Part shown: positions 19,674 through 30,466 of the stretch, piece after piece
Position numbering within the stretch: position 1 is the stretch's first letter
Layout: each line of letters starts with the position of its first letter
NCBI RefSeq assembly: GCF_009363155.1
Contig: NZ_CP045302.1
Span: forward strand, 3,331,001-3,395,000
Reading direction: 5' to 3'
Source: Azotobacter salinestris
GTDB lineage: Bacteria > Pseudomonadota > Gammaproteobacteria > Pseudomonadales > Pseudomonadaceae
Length of the DNA: 64,000 bases
Position numbers and translations under genes: made by a program
The notes under the pieces: model-generated
Told to the model about the DNA's origin: nothing
Databases searched by the model: none
Seen by the model: only the letters and a program-made list of their open reading frames with translations

Positions 19674-20446
19674 AAGCCGAATGTTACTTCTGTGGCTGCC
19701 ATTCAATCGGAAAAGCCCTTCATAGAGCCATTCTCCTGTATCCGTTGCCTGCCCCGTGCCTGCGGTTCGGCATGTTTTAATGGCAATTGGAAATCAAACT
19801 GTTCCTGTATTGATTTTATCCGCCGAGAACTTTTGTGGCGCAATGCGACGAGGCATGGATATTCGCTTAGAACTACCTGCGGAGTATTTATTGTGCGACA
19901 GATATATGTTCTTTCGACGACGCTGGAAACTGTCCGGGATAAATGAATAGTTACAGATTAAAAGAATCCTGTTTGTATGGTTGGTTATCAGGCTGCTTTC
20001 CGACCAGTGGCGAGCATGGGTGGAATCGAGGCGATGGGTGAGCGTCTGGAACAATGACGCAGAACTTGAAAGTTCGCCGGAAGGCAAGCGCAACTTGTCG
20101 GGCGACTGTGAATGCGTGCTGGAAAAAGCATTGTTTTCCAGCCGCGGTTCGCCTTTTCACCCGCCGGCGGAAGAGGAAATGAGCCGGCGCACGCTGCGGC
20201 CTGAACGATGGCCTGGAGCGGCCGTCGGGGACTGCCTGGCGCGCCCGCCGGGCCGGGTGACAGGACGCCGGCCGCTATACCGGCCATGGGCCGGCCCCCG
20301 TATCATCGGCCCGGCCCGAGCCGTCGCAGACTGCCGGGCAAGCGCCGGCGCAAGGGCGCCGGGACAGGAATCCGGCCATGTCGCGGTCCTGTACCGAGCC
20401 GCACGCCCGGAAAGCCCGAGTCAATCCGCAATCAAGGAGTTCTTTC
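19674..20446. other. Intergenic region without recognised gene
   Basis: This 773-base region lies between the leftward small exported protein and the rightward HtrA-like gene. The part from about 19680 to 20060 is distinctly AT-richer than the surroundings and probably contains the promoter of the protease operon. The short ORFs on both strands have no ribosome binding site or family similarity. The last 250 bases are GC-rich and precede the HtrA-like gene. Confidence 0.45.
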
Positions 20447-21571
20447 ATGCGCGATCCCTTTCTCGTCCGTTTGCTGGGCGTCACGCTGGCGGTCGGTGCG
20501 CTGACCGTGCTCTGGCGTGGTCTGCCGGACTTTTCCGGCTGGTCCGGCGGCAACCCGGACTCCACGCCACGAGTGGTCGAGGCGCGGGGCGACCTGGCGG
20601 CGGACGAGCAGAGCACCATCGAGCTGTTCGAGAAGTCCCGCAACTCGGTGGTGTTCATCACCACCCGGGCGCAGGTGATGGACTTCTGGACCCGCGATGT
20701 CTTCTCGGTGCCGCGCGGCACCGGCTCGGGGTTCATCTGGGACGATGCCGGGCATGTGGTGACCAACTTTCACGTGGTGGAGGGCGCCAGCGAGGCCATG
20801 GTCAAGCTGGCCGACGGGCGCACCTTCAAGGCCTCCCTGGTGGGCACCTCCCGCGAGCACGACATCGCCGTGCTGAGGATCGGCGTGGACTTCAAGCAGC
20901 CGCCGCCGGTGCCCCTGGGCTCCAGTCAGGATCTCAGGGTGGGGCAGAAGGTCTTCGCCATCGGCAATCCCTTCGGCCTGGACTGGACGCTGACCACCGG
21001 GATCGTCTCGGCCCTGGACCGCACCCTGGCCGGCGAGGGCGGCCCGGCGATCGACCACCTGATCCAGACCGACGCGGCGATCAATCCGGGCAACTCCGGC
21101 GGGCCGCTGCTGGACTCGGCCGGCCGGCTGATCGGCATCAACACCGCGATCTACAGCCCGAGCGGGGCCTCCGCCGGGATCGGCTTCGCGGTGCCGGTGG
21201 ACACCGTCAACCGGGTCGTGCCCGAGCTCATCAAGTCCGGCAAGTACGTGCAGCCGACCCTCGGCATCCAGGTGGACACCGGCCTGAACCAGCGCCTCAC
21301 CGAGCTGAGCGGCATCGAGGGCGTCTTCGTCCTCGGCGTGCGGCCGGACTCCGCCGCCGAGGCGGCCGGGCTGGAGGGCGTGGGCTTCACCCGCGACGGC
21401 GGCATCGTGCCCGGCGACGTCATCACCGCCGTCAACGGCAAGGCCGTGGAGTCGGTCGAGCAGCTGCTGGCGATCCTCGACGACTACCGGGCCGGGGAGG
21501 TGGTGCGGCTGTCCGTGCGGCGCGGCGACGCGCGGCGCGAGGTCGAGGTACCGCTGCAACCGGGATCGTGA
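20447..21571 (+). CDS. HtrA-like trypsin-family serine protease with PDZ domain
   Basis: The 374-residue protein has an N-terminal membrane anchor (FLVRLLGVTLAVGALTVLW, about 5-23) and then a DegS/HtrA-type protease domain. The triad is His109 (VTNFHVV), Asp139 (EHDIAVL) and Ser217 (GNSGGPLL). A single PDZ domain with a 'GIVPGDVITAVNGKAV' segment occupies about 270-370. One PDZ domain and an anchor resemble DegS or the PA-type AlgW arrangement, but the sequence is distinct from the usual chromosomal copies. It should act in the periplasm. ATG 20447 is preceded by CAAGGAGT, better than an upstream ATG at 20378. Its neighbours do not reveal a substrate. Confidence 0.88.
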   Translation: MRDPFLVRLLGVTLAVGALTVLWRGLPDFSGWSGGNPDSTPRVVEARGDLAADEQSTIELFEKSRNSVVFITTRAQVMDFWTRDVFSVPRGTGSGFIWDDAGHVVTNFHVVEGASEAMVKLADGRTFKASLVGTSREHDIAVLRIGVDFKQPPPVPLGSSQDLRVGQKVFAIGNPFGLDWTLTTGIVSALDRTLAGEGGPAIDHLIQTDAAINPGNSGGPLLDSAGRLIGINTAIYSPSGASAGIGFAVPVDTVNRVVPELIKSGKYVQPTLGIQVDTGLNQRLTELSGIEGVFVLGVRPDSAAEAAGLEGVGFTRDGGIVPGDVITAVNGKAVESVEQLLAILDDYRAGEVVRLSVRRGDARREVEVPLQPGS

Positions 21572-21653
21572 TCGTGCCCCGGTTCCCGCGCCGGCCCCGC
21601 TCCCTGCGGCAGCCGAAGGCCCGAGGCCGCCCGGCGCGCGCAGGCGGCCTGGC

Positions 21654-22700
21654 TCATGTCCGGCCCTGCCGGGGCTTCGCCGGCTCCGACGCCGGGGCCT
21701 GAACCTGCCCGGCATCGAGCGGCTCGCCCGACACCCGATCCGCCTGGCGAGCGGCAACCGCCCCGGCGGTCATGCCCTCGACGATCTCGACGATCCGCTC
21801 GGGGACGGCGTAATGCACCATGTGGCCGGCTCCGGGGATCAGATGCAGATCGCTGCCGGGGAGTTGCGCGTGGAACCACTTGGCGTGTCGCTCATGCCTG
21901 ACGATCAGATCCTTGGTGCCCGCCATGATCACGATCGGCAAGCGGAGCTCATGATAGCGGCCGCGCATTCTCATCACGGCGGGAATCATGGTGACGGCAT
22001 CCTGGGCCGCGGCGCGGATCTGCCCCGGCCTGACCGGGAAGCGGTAGGGGAATTCCTGCTTGAAATGCTCCGGGACCGGCAGCGGGGCGAACATGGCCTT
22101 GAAGTTCAGCGGCAGCAACGCGCTGCCCATGAGCGGCGACAGGGTGTAACGGAGAAGGCCGCCGAGGATGGGAATCGCCGGTGGAGAGGCGAGCAGCACG
22201 TCGGGCCGGGCGGTCGGCGTGTAATAGCCGCCCAGCAGCACGAGACCGGCCACGTGTTCGGGGTGATCCAGGGCCATCCTCAGCGCGACCAGCGTTCCCC
22301 AGGAGTGGCCGACCACGATCGGGCGCGCGATACCCAGTTGCACGAGCGCCTGATCGAGCAGGTCGGCCTGTTTCGCCGCGGTCCACAGGCTGCCGAGCGG
22401 ACGGTCGCTGTAACCGTAGCCGGGGCGGTCGAAGGCGATGACCCGATGATGTTTGGCGAGCCGGTCGAACACCCCGCTCAGCACATAGTCCTCGGCGGTC
22501 ACCACGTTGCCGTGCAACAGCACCACGGGCGGTCCTTCCCCGCGTTCCAGGTAATGCAGGCGCACCTTGCCCACCTGGGTAAAGGAGCCGCCCGGCGGAT
22601 GCTCGCGTTCCGCCTGGCGTGTCCGGTAGACGTTGTAGATGGCCAGGGCCACCAGGACGACCACCACTATCAGCAGGACGAGCGTGAAATCCTCATTCAT
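21654..22700 (-). CDS. Membrane-anchored alpha/beta hydrolase
   Basis: The 348-residue product has one N-terminal transmembrane helix (TLVLLIVVVVLVALAIYNVY, about 6-25) followed by an alpha/beta hydrolase fold. Features are VVLLHGNVV (oxyanion HG), FDRPGYGYSDRP, the nucleophile elbow GHSWGTLVA (Ser about 133), Asp in AGTKDLIV (about 267) and His in GAGHMVHY (about 295). This is the haloperoxidase/epoxide hydrolase-like group; the substrate is unknown. The C-terminal 45 residues are low-complexity. AAGGAG lies just upstream of the ATG. It may be co-transcribed with the DUF4239 gene upstream, 210 bases away, but the gap suggests a separate promoter. Confidence 0.85.
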   Translation of the reverse strand: MNEDFTLVLLIVVVVLVALAIYNVYRTRQAEREHPPGGSFTQVGKVRLHYLERGEGPPVVLLHGNVVTAEDYVLSGVFDRLAKHHRVIAFDRPGYGYSDRPLGSLWTAAKQADLLDQALVQLGIARPIVVGHSWGTLVALRMALDHPEHVAGLVLLGGYYTPTARPDVLLASPPAIPILGGLLRYTLSPLMGSALLPLNFKAMFAPLPVPEHFKQEFPYRFPVRPGQIRAAAQDAVTMIPAVMRMRGRYHELRLPIVIMAGTKDLIVRHERHAKWFHAQLPGSDLHLIPGAGHMVHYAVPERIVEIVEGMTAGAVAARQADRVSGEPLDAGQVQAPASEPAKPRQGRT

Positions 22701-22910
22701 TCGAATCTCTCCTTGATGTCGATGTGCGACAGGTCAGAACGCGCCAGTTGCGCCAGGCGCCCGGGCCCCTCGAGGACTAGATTTCATCCGGCCCCCTTGG
22801 TTCAGGCCGGGTTACCGGCGGCGCCGCCCGGGAGAGCGTGCTGGCGAGCAGCGCGGGGGCGGCCAGGCGAGCGTGCCCGGGCCGGGGGCATGGGTGCCGG
22901 CCGCAGCGCC

Positions 22911-23732
22911 TCATTCGAGGCCCGGTTCGTCCCGGCGCCGCTGGCGGCTTTGCATGGCCGCGGCCAGTTCGGCCTGAAGATCCGCCATCGGCTGTTGAGG
23001 TGCGATGAAATAGCCGCTCATCGGCCGGTCGAGCGAAGCGATCAGGGCGATCACCACGGCGAACGAGAGCGCCAGGCACGGCGTCGCCCAGGAGCGCCGG
23101 GAGCCGGCATTGGCCATCTGGTAGCCGAACCCGGCCATGGCCAGGACCAGCAGGGTGTACTGAACCAGCCAGATGCTGCGCGGCAGCCGGCTTTCCAGCG
23201 CGATGTCCACGCGCAGTGCATGGACCCGGATCATCTCGTTCAAGGCGGGGATGTAGAGGTTGGGGATGGGCGGGTTGCTGCCCGTGCGGGCATGCGCGAT
23301 CGCCATGTCCCAGAGCTGCCGGTGGATCCGCGCCGAGCGCACCAGACCCTGGCGGAGCCTGTCGGGGCCGGGCTCCCGAGCCAGCCTCACACGCAGGTCG
23401 ACGTATTCGGCGAACAGCTCCGCCGCCTGCTCGCGGTCGGGCTCGGGCAGGAAGTCGGCGCGCAGGAACGCCGTGCGAATCGCGTTGGCGTCCTCGCGCA
23501 CCAGTGCCTTGCGCGCCTCGTACAGGCCGGACACGATGGCGAAGGTGAAGGCCAGGACGAACGCCAGCAGCCCCATGTTGGCGTTCACTATCGTCGAAAC
23601 CGCGGATTCCTTTTCATTCTCCCGGTGCCGGTGGACGACATGTCCCGCCCGGTAGCCGGCCTCGATGGCGATCACCACGAGAACGGCGGTGATCGTGAAC
23701 AGGCCGCCGATGGAGATCGTCTCGAAGTCCAT
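22911..23732 (-). CDS. DUF4239 (bestrophin-like) integral membrane protein
   Basis: The 273-residue protein has hydrophobic segments at about 8-28, 52-72, 187-207 and 218-236, with a helical extramembrane region between rich in Arg and Glu. The motif ESAVSTIVNANMGLLAFVLAFTFAI (about 42-66, with conserved Gly-Leu-Leu-Ala-Phe) is typical of DUF4239 proteins. The family is uncharacterised; a channel role is sometimes assumed from bestrophin resemblance. ATG 23732 is chosen because GGAGGTG precedes it; a longer reading from 23798 adds Arg-rich sequence without similarity. It is divergent from the Zn alcohol dehydrogenase gene. Confidence 0.8.
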   Translation of the reverse strand: MDFETISIGGLFTITAVLVVIAIEAGYRAGHVVHRHRENEKESAVSTIVNANMGLLAFVLAFTFAIVSGLYEARKALVREDANAIRTAFLRADFLPEPDREQAAELFAEYVDLRVRLAREPGPDRLRQGLVRSARIHRQLWDMAIAHARTGSNPPIPNLYIPALNEMIRVHALRVDIALESRLPRSIWLVQYTLLVLAMAGFGYQMANAGSRRSWATPCLALSFAVVIALIASLDRPMSGYFIAPQQPMADLQAELAAAMQSRQRRRDEPGLE

Positions 23733-23945
23733 GCACACCTCCGCCGTTGTGGCTTGCGCCCGGTGTCCGGTCCGGCCGGCCCGGGCCCTGCAGTCCATCC
23801 CCCCGCCTGAACCTTTCGCCGCTTTCCCGCTGTCCCAGCCCTAACGTCGCCGAGGATGCGGCGATGCCCGAGGCCCGGCCAGGTGGTAGGCGCGAGGGGG
23901 ATGCTTCGCGTGCTGTCGGGACAACCATCACGAGGGGAGTCATCC

Positions 23946-25115
<1,170 letters not shown>

Positions 25116-25125
25116 GGGGAACGCC

Positions 25126-25692
25126 ATGAACCACACGCATACGTCCGCCACCTCGTCGATGGCCACTTCCGACCGGGTCGCCCGCGGCCTGGGCTATTTC
25201 AGTATCGGCCTGGGGCTGCTGGAGCTGGCCTCGCCGCGCCTGGTGACCCGCTCCCTGGGCATGGAGGGCGCCGAGACGCTGGTGCGCGCCGCCGGCGCCC
25301 GCGAGATCCTCACCGGCCTCGGCGCGCTGGGAGTGAATCCCACGCCGGCGCTCTGGGGCCGCGTGGCCGGGGATGCGCTGGACCTGGCCACCCTGGCCTC
25401 GGGCCTGTCGGCGGACAACCCCCGGCAGGGCAACGTCAAGGCGGCGATGGCCGTGGTGCTGGGCACCGCCATGGTCGATGCCATGGCGGCTCGCGCGCTG
25501 AGCGAGCGGCATGTCCGCCCCCGACATGCGCACATCGCCGACTACAGCCGCTGCAGCGGCTTTTCCCGCCCGGTGGAGGTCATGCGCGGCGCCGCCAGCG
25601 ACTTCGAGACGCCGGCCGACATGCGCGCCGACATCGGCAGCGGGCCGCGTCCAACGCCGGTGCCGATCAGGCTGAGCGACAGCGATCGGTGA
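25126..25692 (+). CDS. Small membrane protein of unknown function, coupled to the alcohol dehydrogenase
   Basis: The 188-residue product has a hydrophilic N-terminus, then Gly/Leu-rich hydrophobic segments at about 22-40, 60-75, 84-98 and 103-122, and a polar C-terminus of about 60 residues. LGYFSIGLGLLELASPR and AGAREILTGLG are recognisable as an uncharacterised conserved pattern often seen next to oxidoreductases. AGGGGAACGCC precedes the start and only ten bases separate it from the upstream stop. I cannot assign a function. Confidence 0.75.
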   Translation: MNHTHTSATSSMATSDRVARGLGYFSIGLGLLELASPRLVTRSLGMEGAETLVRAAGAREILTGLGALGVNPTPALWGRVAGDALDLATLASGLSADNPRQGNVKAAMAVVLGTAMVDAMAARALSERHVRPRHAHIADYSRCSGFSRPVEVMRGAASDFETPADMRADIGSGPRPTPVPIRLSDSDR

Positions 25693-25755
25693 CGGAGCCG
25701 GCCTGGCCCCGGGCTTGCCCGGTCGCCCCATGGCCGGTCTTGAGCGCCTCCGCGG

Positions 25756-26808
25756 TCAGCCGGTTTCGGCGTGCGCGTCCAGCCAGCGCAGGATGTGCGG
25801 CCATACCTCCCGGTGCGCCCGCCTGCCGACCAGCACCCCGACATGCTGTAGGGCGACTCCCACGTCGCCCTCGTACCAGAGCAGCTGCGCATCGCCGCTG
25901 CCGACGGCGGCGTGAAACGGCAGCACCGCATCGGGTGGCACCACGTGCGAGCGCGGGTCGACCACGCTGAGGACCGGCGTCTTCGCGCCTGCCGGCGTGG
26001 CCGGCCGCCCGCCGATCTTCAGGGTTCCGCCCATGAAGCGGTTTTCCCGGTACAAAAGCTCCACGACTTCCTCGAACAGCCGCCGGGGCATCGGCAGCTC
26101 GTCCAGGCTCCAGCGTGTGACCAGCAGATGGGTCTGCAGGGCCTCGCGGTCGCTCAGGCTGTTCAGCCAGTCCGTCCAGCGGGCCCGGACGAAGCTGTCC
26201 GGGGCGGCGCGGGCGGCCGCCATGCTCAGGAAGGAGCCGGGCACTTCGTGCAGCAGGGCGGTGACCTGCCGGGCGTGGGGGGCACGGGCGACGAACGGGG
26301 TGAAGGCGTCTGCTGCCGTGCCGAACTGAATCGGCGCCTCGAGCAGGACGAGACCGCCGACCCGTTCGGGATGCAGCGCGGCGAAGATGGCCGCCAGGGT
26401 GCCGCCCAGGGAGTGACCCGCCAGGAGCGCCGGGCGCCGGCCGCGCTCGGCGGCGATCGCCTCCAGGCAGTCGAGGATGCAGCGCTCGGCGTAGTCGGCC
26501 AGCCCGAGATCCTGCTCGTCGGCACCGGGCTGCTCCCATTGCAGCAGGTGGACGGCGGCGCCATGCTGCAGCAGCCGCTGCACGACGCTGATCCGCGGGA
26601 TGAGGTCCCAGATATAGGCGCGCTTGATCGGCGCCGGCAGCAACAGCAGGAGCGGACCGTCCTGCTTGGCCGTGCCATAGGCCTTGAGGGTGAAGGCGGG
26701 CGTCGAAAGCACCACCCGCGACGGCGTTTCCTGCGGGCCCAGGCCCAGGGCATCCAGCCAGCGGCCCTGCAGTCGGCGAACCTGATCGATCTGTCCATAC
26801 GCATTCAT
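25756..26808 (-). CDS. PHA-synthase-like alpha/beta hydrolase (Ser nucleophile)
   Basis: The 350-residue protein resembles class III poly(3-hydroxyalkanoate) synthase-type proteins: PLLLLPAPIKRAYIWDLIPRISVVQRLLQ (about 52-81, split here by meaning) and the C-terminal DPRSHVVPPD (about 286-295) are PhaC-like. However, the nucleophile elbow reads AGHSLGGTLAA (about 129-139) with serine where true PhaC has cysteine. It is therefore more likely a depolymerase, acyltransferase or esterase than a polymerase. The ATG at 26806-26808 is the first family-like start, though its ribosome binding site is weak; upstream in-frame sequence is Arg/Pro-rich and unlikely to be coding. Genes of this kind are common in stress clusters with archease, RtcB and alcohol dehydrogenase. 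Confidence 0.78.
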   Translation of the reverse strand: MNAYGQIDQVRRLQGRWLDALGLGPQETPSRVVLSTPAFTLKAYGTAKQDGPLLLLLPAPIKRAYIWDLIPRISVVQRLLQHGAAVHLLQWEQPGADEQDLGLADYAERCILDCLEAIAAERGRRPALLAGHSLGGTLAAIFAALHPERVGGLVLLEAPIQFGTAADAFTPFVARAPHARQVTALLHEVPGSFLSMAAARAAPDSFVRARWTDWLNSLSDREALQTHLLVTRWSLDELPMPRRLFEEVVELLYRENRFMGGTLKIGGRPATPAGAKTPVLSVVDPRSHVVPPDAVLPFHAAVGSGDAQLLWYEGDVGVALQHVGVLVGRRAHREVWPHILRWLDAHAETG

Positions 26809-26940
26809 GACGGGTCCATCCGGTCTCGTTTTTCCGGGGATAGGCGGTTCGGCGCAGCCCCGACACCACTGGGGGCGCCTGCCATCTACACTCGGCAAGA
26901 GTAGTTCATGCAGCCTCGGCAAATCGGGGCGGGAGGCACG

Positions 26941-27495
<555 letters not shown>

Positions 27496-27584
27496 GGACG
27501 GCGGCCCGCCGGCTTTCCCGCTCCCTGGCCCGCTTCCCGGTGGAGAGCGGCTGACCGGAGTCCCCCGACAGGAGTACGTGGCCC

Positions 27585-27998
27585 ATGCCCTGGCAGACCT
27601 TTTCCCACGAAGCCGACGTCGGCGTGCGCGGCACCGGCGCGACCCCGGCCGAGGCCTTCGCCGGGGCGGCGATCGCCCTGACCGCGGCGATCTGCGATCC
27701 GGCCACGGTGGCGCCGCGCGAGGCCGTGACGGTCGACTGCGAGGCGCCGGATCTCGAACTGCTGCTGGTAGACTGGCTGAACGCGCTGGTGTTCGAGATG
27801 GCCACCCGGCACCTGCTGTTCTCGCGCTTCGAGCTGGCGATCGACGGCACCCGGCTGCACGCCACGGCCTGGGGCGAGCCTTTGGACGTGGCGCGCCACC
27901 AGCCGGCGGCGGAGGCCAAGGGAGTGTCCTTCTGCGAGCTGAAGGTGACGCGGCAGGCCGATGGCCAGTGGCTGGCTCAGGCGGTGGTGGATGTCTGA
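27585..27998 (+). CDS. Archease
   Basis: The 137-residue protein is an archease: it starts with FSHEADVGVRGTGATPAEAF, has the WLNALVFEMATRHLLFSRFEL segment, and ends with a Lys-Val-Thr and Val-Val-Asp-Val strand. The conserved acidic residues that bind calcium are Asp11 in HEADVG, and Asp136 at the end. Archease activates the RNA ligase RtcB and broadens its nucleotide use. The partner RtcB is encoded 14 kb away at 42357-43787 rather than adjacent. It lies 90 bases after the MGMT gene on the same strand. ATG 27585 follows CAGGAGTACGTGGCCC. Confidence 0.9.
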   Translation: MPWQTFSHEADVGVRGTGATPAEAFAGAAIALTAAICDPATVAPREAVTVDCEAPDLELLLVDWLNALVFEMATRHLLFSRFELAIDGTRLHATAWGEPLDVARHQPAAEAKGVSFCELKVTRQADGQWLAQAVVDV

Positions 27999-28046
27999 GC
28001 AGCCCTGGGCGGCGGCCGCAGGCCCGTTCGGGCACTGCGGCCCGGG

Positions 28047-28292
28047 TCAGCAGCGTGCCGAGCTGAAGACCAGGTCGTCGTCGCGCTCGATCTGCACCAG
28101 CTTGTCGAGCGCGTCGTCGGCCGCTTCGTCGGCCTCCGACAGCCGGGAGAAGTGGGAGCCGTCGTAGACGAGGTGGAAATGCAGCTCCGACTCGGGGCTG
28201 CGGGACTGGGTGACGATGAACGCCAGGGCATGGTCCCCGTTCATGCAGGCCTTGCTCCAGGCGACGTGGTCTGGAAAGTCGCGTCGTTTCAT
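28047..28292 (-). CDS. Small hypothetical protein, 81 residues
   Basis: The product begins MKRRDFPDHVAWSKACMNGD and contains a hydrophobic strand (ALAFIVTQ), a His/Phe-rich segment (ELHFHLVYDGSHF) and an acidic C-terminal helix ending DDDLVFSSARC. The ATG at 28290-28292 is preceded by GGAGG at five to six bases, which supports real translation. No family is recognised. It is convergent with the archease gene and lies downstream of the antiporter and truncated stress-protein genes on the same strand. Confidence 0.6.
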   Translation of the reverse strand: MKRRDFPDHVAWSKACMNGDHALAFIVTQSRSPESELHFHLVYDGSHFSRLSEADEAADDALDKLVQIERDDDLVFSSARC

Positions 28293-28672
28293 GAGGGCCT
28301 CCGTCGAGAGGACAACTCTCGCTTCGAGAACGCCCATTCACTATCCGTCCCTTCGCGACACTCTGCCGGCGCTCGTGGTCCGAAACCGACCAGAGGACAT
28401 GCAGCCGTCTCCGCAGGCCGGTCGTTCCGCGACGAACGGACCTTGCGTCCTCCGGAGAGTCCGCCAGCGCGGGTATCCACGGCCCTCCCGGACACGCCGG
28501 CAGCCTGTTCGCCGGGCAACGCCCGCAATGAACCGCGGGCGTCCAGCCCCGCGGCATGCATGAGCCTGTAGCGGGCGTCGGTAGCGCGGGCGATCTGGAA
28601 GCCGCGATCCACGGCATGCAGCGAGGGGGGCGAGAGGTCGGTGGCGGCAAGTATGTGATGAAGCGTCTTCAT
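28289..28672 (-). pseudogene. Universal stress protein, apparently truncated after about 60 residues
   Basis: The reading frame starts MKTLHHILAATDLSPPSLHAVDRG and continues like a UspA domain (beta1, the ATP-contacting Asp-Leu-Ser, helix 1) through about residue 58. After that the sequence turns Arg/Gly/Ser-rich and lacks the G-x2-G-x9-G-S/T nucleotide loop, ending at residue 127. Full-length Usp proteins have 140-290 residues. This is probably a decayed or internally deleted gene. Its ATG overlaps the antiporter stop by ATGA (28669-28672), so it belonged to that operon. The last four bases overlap the small hypothetical gene. Confidence 0.65.
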
Positions 28673-30321
28673 GGTCGGGTTTCCCTTTGCCGGATCAGTT
28701 TCGTCAGGGCGCCCACGGCATAGTCGACCGCGTTGCTCATCGGGTAGAGGACGTGGGCGATGCCCAGCTTCCTGAGCGCCGCGTGGTCGAACTCCTCGCG
28801 CGCGACGACCGCCAGCCCGCCGTCGTAGCGCTGTTCGCGCAGGACCCGCAGCAGTTCGCGATTGGATTGCAGGTCGGGCAGGGCGCTGACGATCCAGGCC
28901 GTGTTCTTGAGGGGCAGGCTCTCGACGAAGTCGGTCTCCATGCCGTCGCCGAAGCGCACCGGAAAGCCCTTGCGGCTCGCGGCGCGCGCTGCTTCCGGAT
29001 CGAAGTCGACGCCCACCACCTGCAGGCCTGCGGCCTTCAGGCCCAGCGCCAGCTGGCTGCCGTAGCGCCCCAGGCCGAAGACCATCACGTCCGGATGCTC
29101 GCCGTAATGGTGGTCGTGATCCGCGCCGAGCTCCCGGTGCGGGTGCCGGCGCTCGAACACCCGCAGCAGCGGCGCCAGGAACTCGTAGAGCGGGTAGGAG
29201 TAGAGAATCATGTAGGTCGAGAGGGCGATGGTGATCAGCCCCACCAGGGTGGTCAGGCTCAGGGCCTCGGTGCCGACGTGTCCCAGCGAGATGCCCATGG
29301 CCACGAAGACGATCGAGAACTCGCTGATCTGCGCCACCGTCAGGCCGGCGAGGAAGCCGGTCCGCCTGCGGTAGCCCATGTAGCCCATGATCCCCAGCAC
29401 GATGAGCGGGTTGCCGATCAGCACGAACAGGGAGAGCGCCAGGGCCGGCCAGAGCTGGTCGCCCAGCATGGAGAAGTCGAGCTTGGCGCCGAGGTCGATG
29501 AAGAAGAACAGCAGCAGGAAGTCGCGGATGCCGGTCAGCCGCGCATTGATGGCGTCCCGGTAGTGGGTCGAGGCCAGGGAAAAGCCGGCGAGAAAGGCGC
29601 CGGCCTCCTTGGAGAACCCTGCCCATTCGCCGAGGGCCGCAAGACCGGTGCCCCAGGCGATGGCGAAGATCAGCAGCAGCTCCTGGGAGCGCGCCATCAT
29701 CGCCACCACCTTCGGCAGCACGAAGCGCATCAGCAGGTACAGGGAGGCGGCAGCCACGCCGATGCGCAGCGCGAGCGACAGGGCGAGTTCCGCCAGGGCG
29801 GCGTCGCCGTCGCCGCGCATGGCGCTCATGACCATCATGGCGAGCACCACGGCGAGATCCTGCACGATCAGGAAGCCCACCGCGATGCGCCCGTGCAGCG
29901 AGTCGATCTCGCGTTTGTCGGAGAGCAGCTTGACGATGATGATGGTGCTGGAGAACGTCAGGGCCACCGAGACGTAGAGGGCCTCCATGAGGCTCTTGCC
30001 CATGAGCAGGATGAGCACGAAGCCGAACACGATGGTGAAGGCCAACTGGCCCAGTCCGGTGGCCAGGGCGACGGGGCCGATATGGCGTATGTGCTGCAGA
30101 TCGAGCTTGAGACCCACCACGAACAGCAGCACGGTCACGCCGACCTGCGCCAGCAGGTCGATCTGGTCGTGGCTGGTCACCAGACCCAGCACCGAGGGGC
30201 CGACCAGGATGCCCACGACGATGTAGGCGATCAGGGCCGGTTGCCTGAGCCGCAGGAAGAGGGCGCCGGCGAAGGCGGCGATCATCAGCAGCAGGGAGAA
30301 CTCGCTGAACACGCTGTGCAA
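28669..30321 (-). CDS. CPA2-family monovalent cation:proton antiporter with RCK domain (KefB/YbaL-like)
   Basis: The 550-residue protein has about twelve membrane helices (residues 5-375) with Kef hallmarks ALTFSSTIIIVKLLSDK (about 119-135), IAVGFLIVQDLAVVL (about 145-159), and GAFLAGFSLA (about 241-250). A TrkA-N/RCK domain follows at about 410-530, with the nucleotide loop VFGLGRYGSQLALG. It should exchange K+ or Na+ for H+ across the inner membrane, controlled by a bound nucleotide. A His/Asp-rich linker (ELGADHDHHYGEH) lies between the domains. It is followed by the truncated stress-protein frame with an ATGA overlap. Confidence 0.9.
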   Translation of the reverse strand: MHSVFSEFSLLLMIAAFAGALFLRLRQPALIAYIVVGILVGPSVLGLVTSHDQIDLLAQVGVTVLLFVVGLKLDLQHIRHIGPVALATGLGQLAFTIVFGFVLILLMGKSLMEALYVSVALTFSSTIIIVKLLSDKREIDSLHGRIAVGFLIVQDLAVVLAMMVMSAMRGDGDAALAELALSLALRIGVAAASLYLLMRFVLPKVVAMMARSQELLLIFAIAWGTGLAALGEWAGFSKEAGAFLAGFSLASTHYRDAINARLTGIRDFLLLFFFIDLGAKLDFSMLGDQLWPALALSLFVLIGNPLIVLGIMGYMGYRRRTGFLAGLTVAQISEFSIVFVAMGISLGHVGTEALSLTTLVGLITIALSTYMILYSYPLYEFLAPLLRVFERRHPHRELGADHDHHYGEHPDVMVFGLGRYGSQLALGLKAAGLQVVGVDFDPEAARAASRKGFPVRFGDGMETDFVESLPLKNTAWIVSALPDLQSNRELLRVLREQRYDGGLAVVAREEFDHAALRKLGIAHVLYPMSNAVDYAVGALTKLIRQRETRP

Positions 30322-30466
30322 GGTCCGTCTCCTGTCGTCGCCCCGGCCGGGCCGTGGTCCTCAGGAAACTATCAGCCGGTGCCGGGCCTTGCGCCAGCCG
30401 GCCGGCGCCTTTTCGGCGTGGCGCGGGAGCGTTTTTCCTGTCCCCGGCGGGAAAGGAGCAGGCGCC

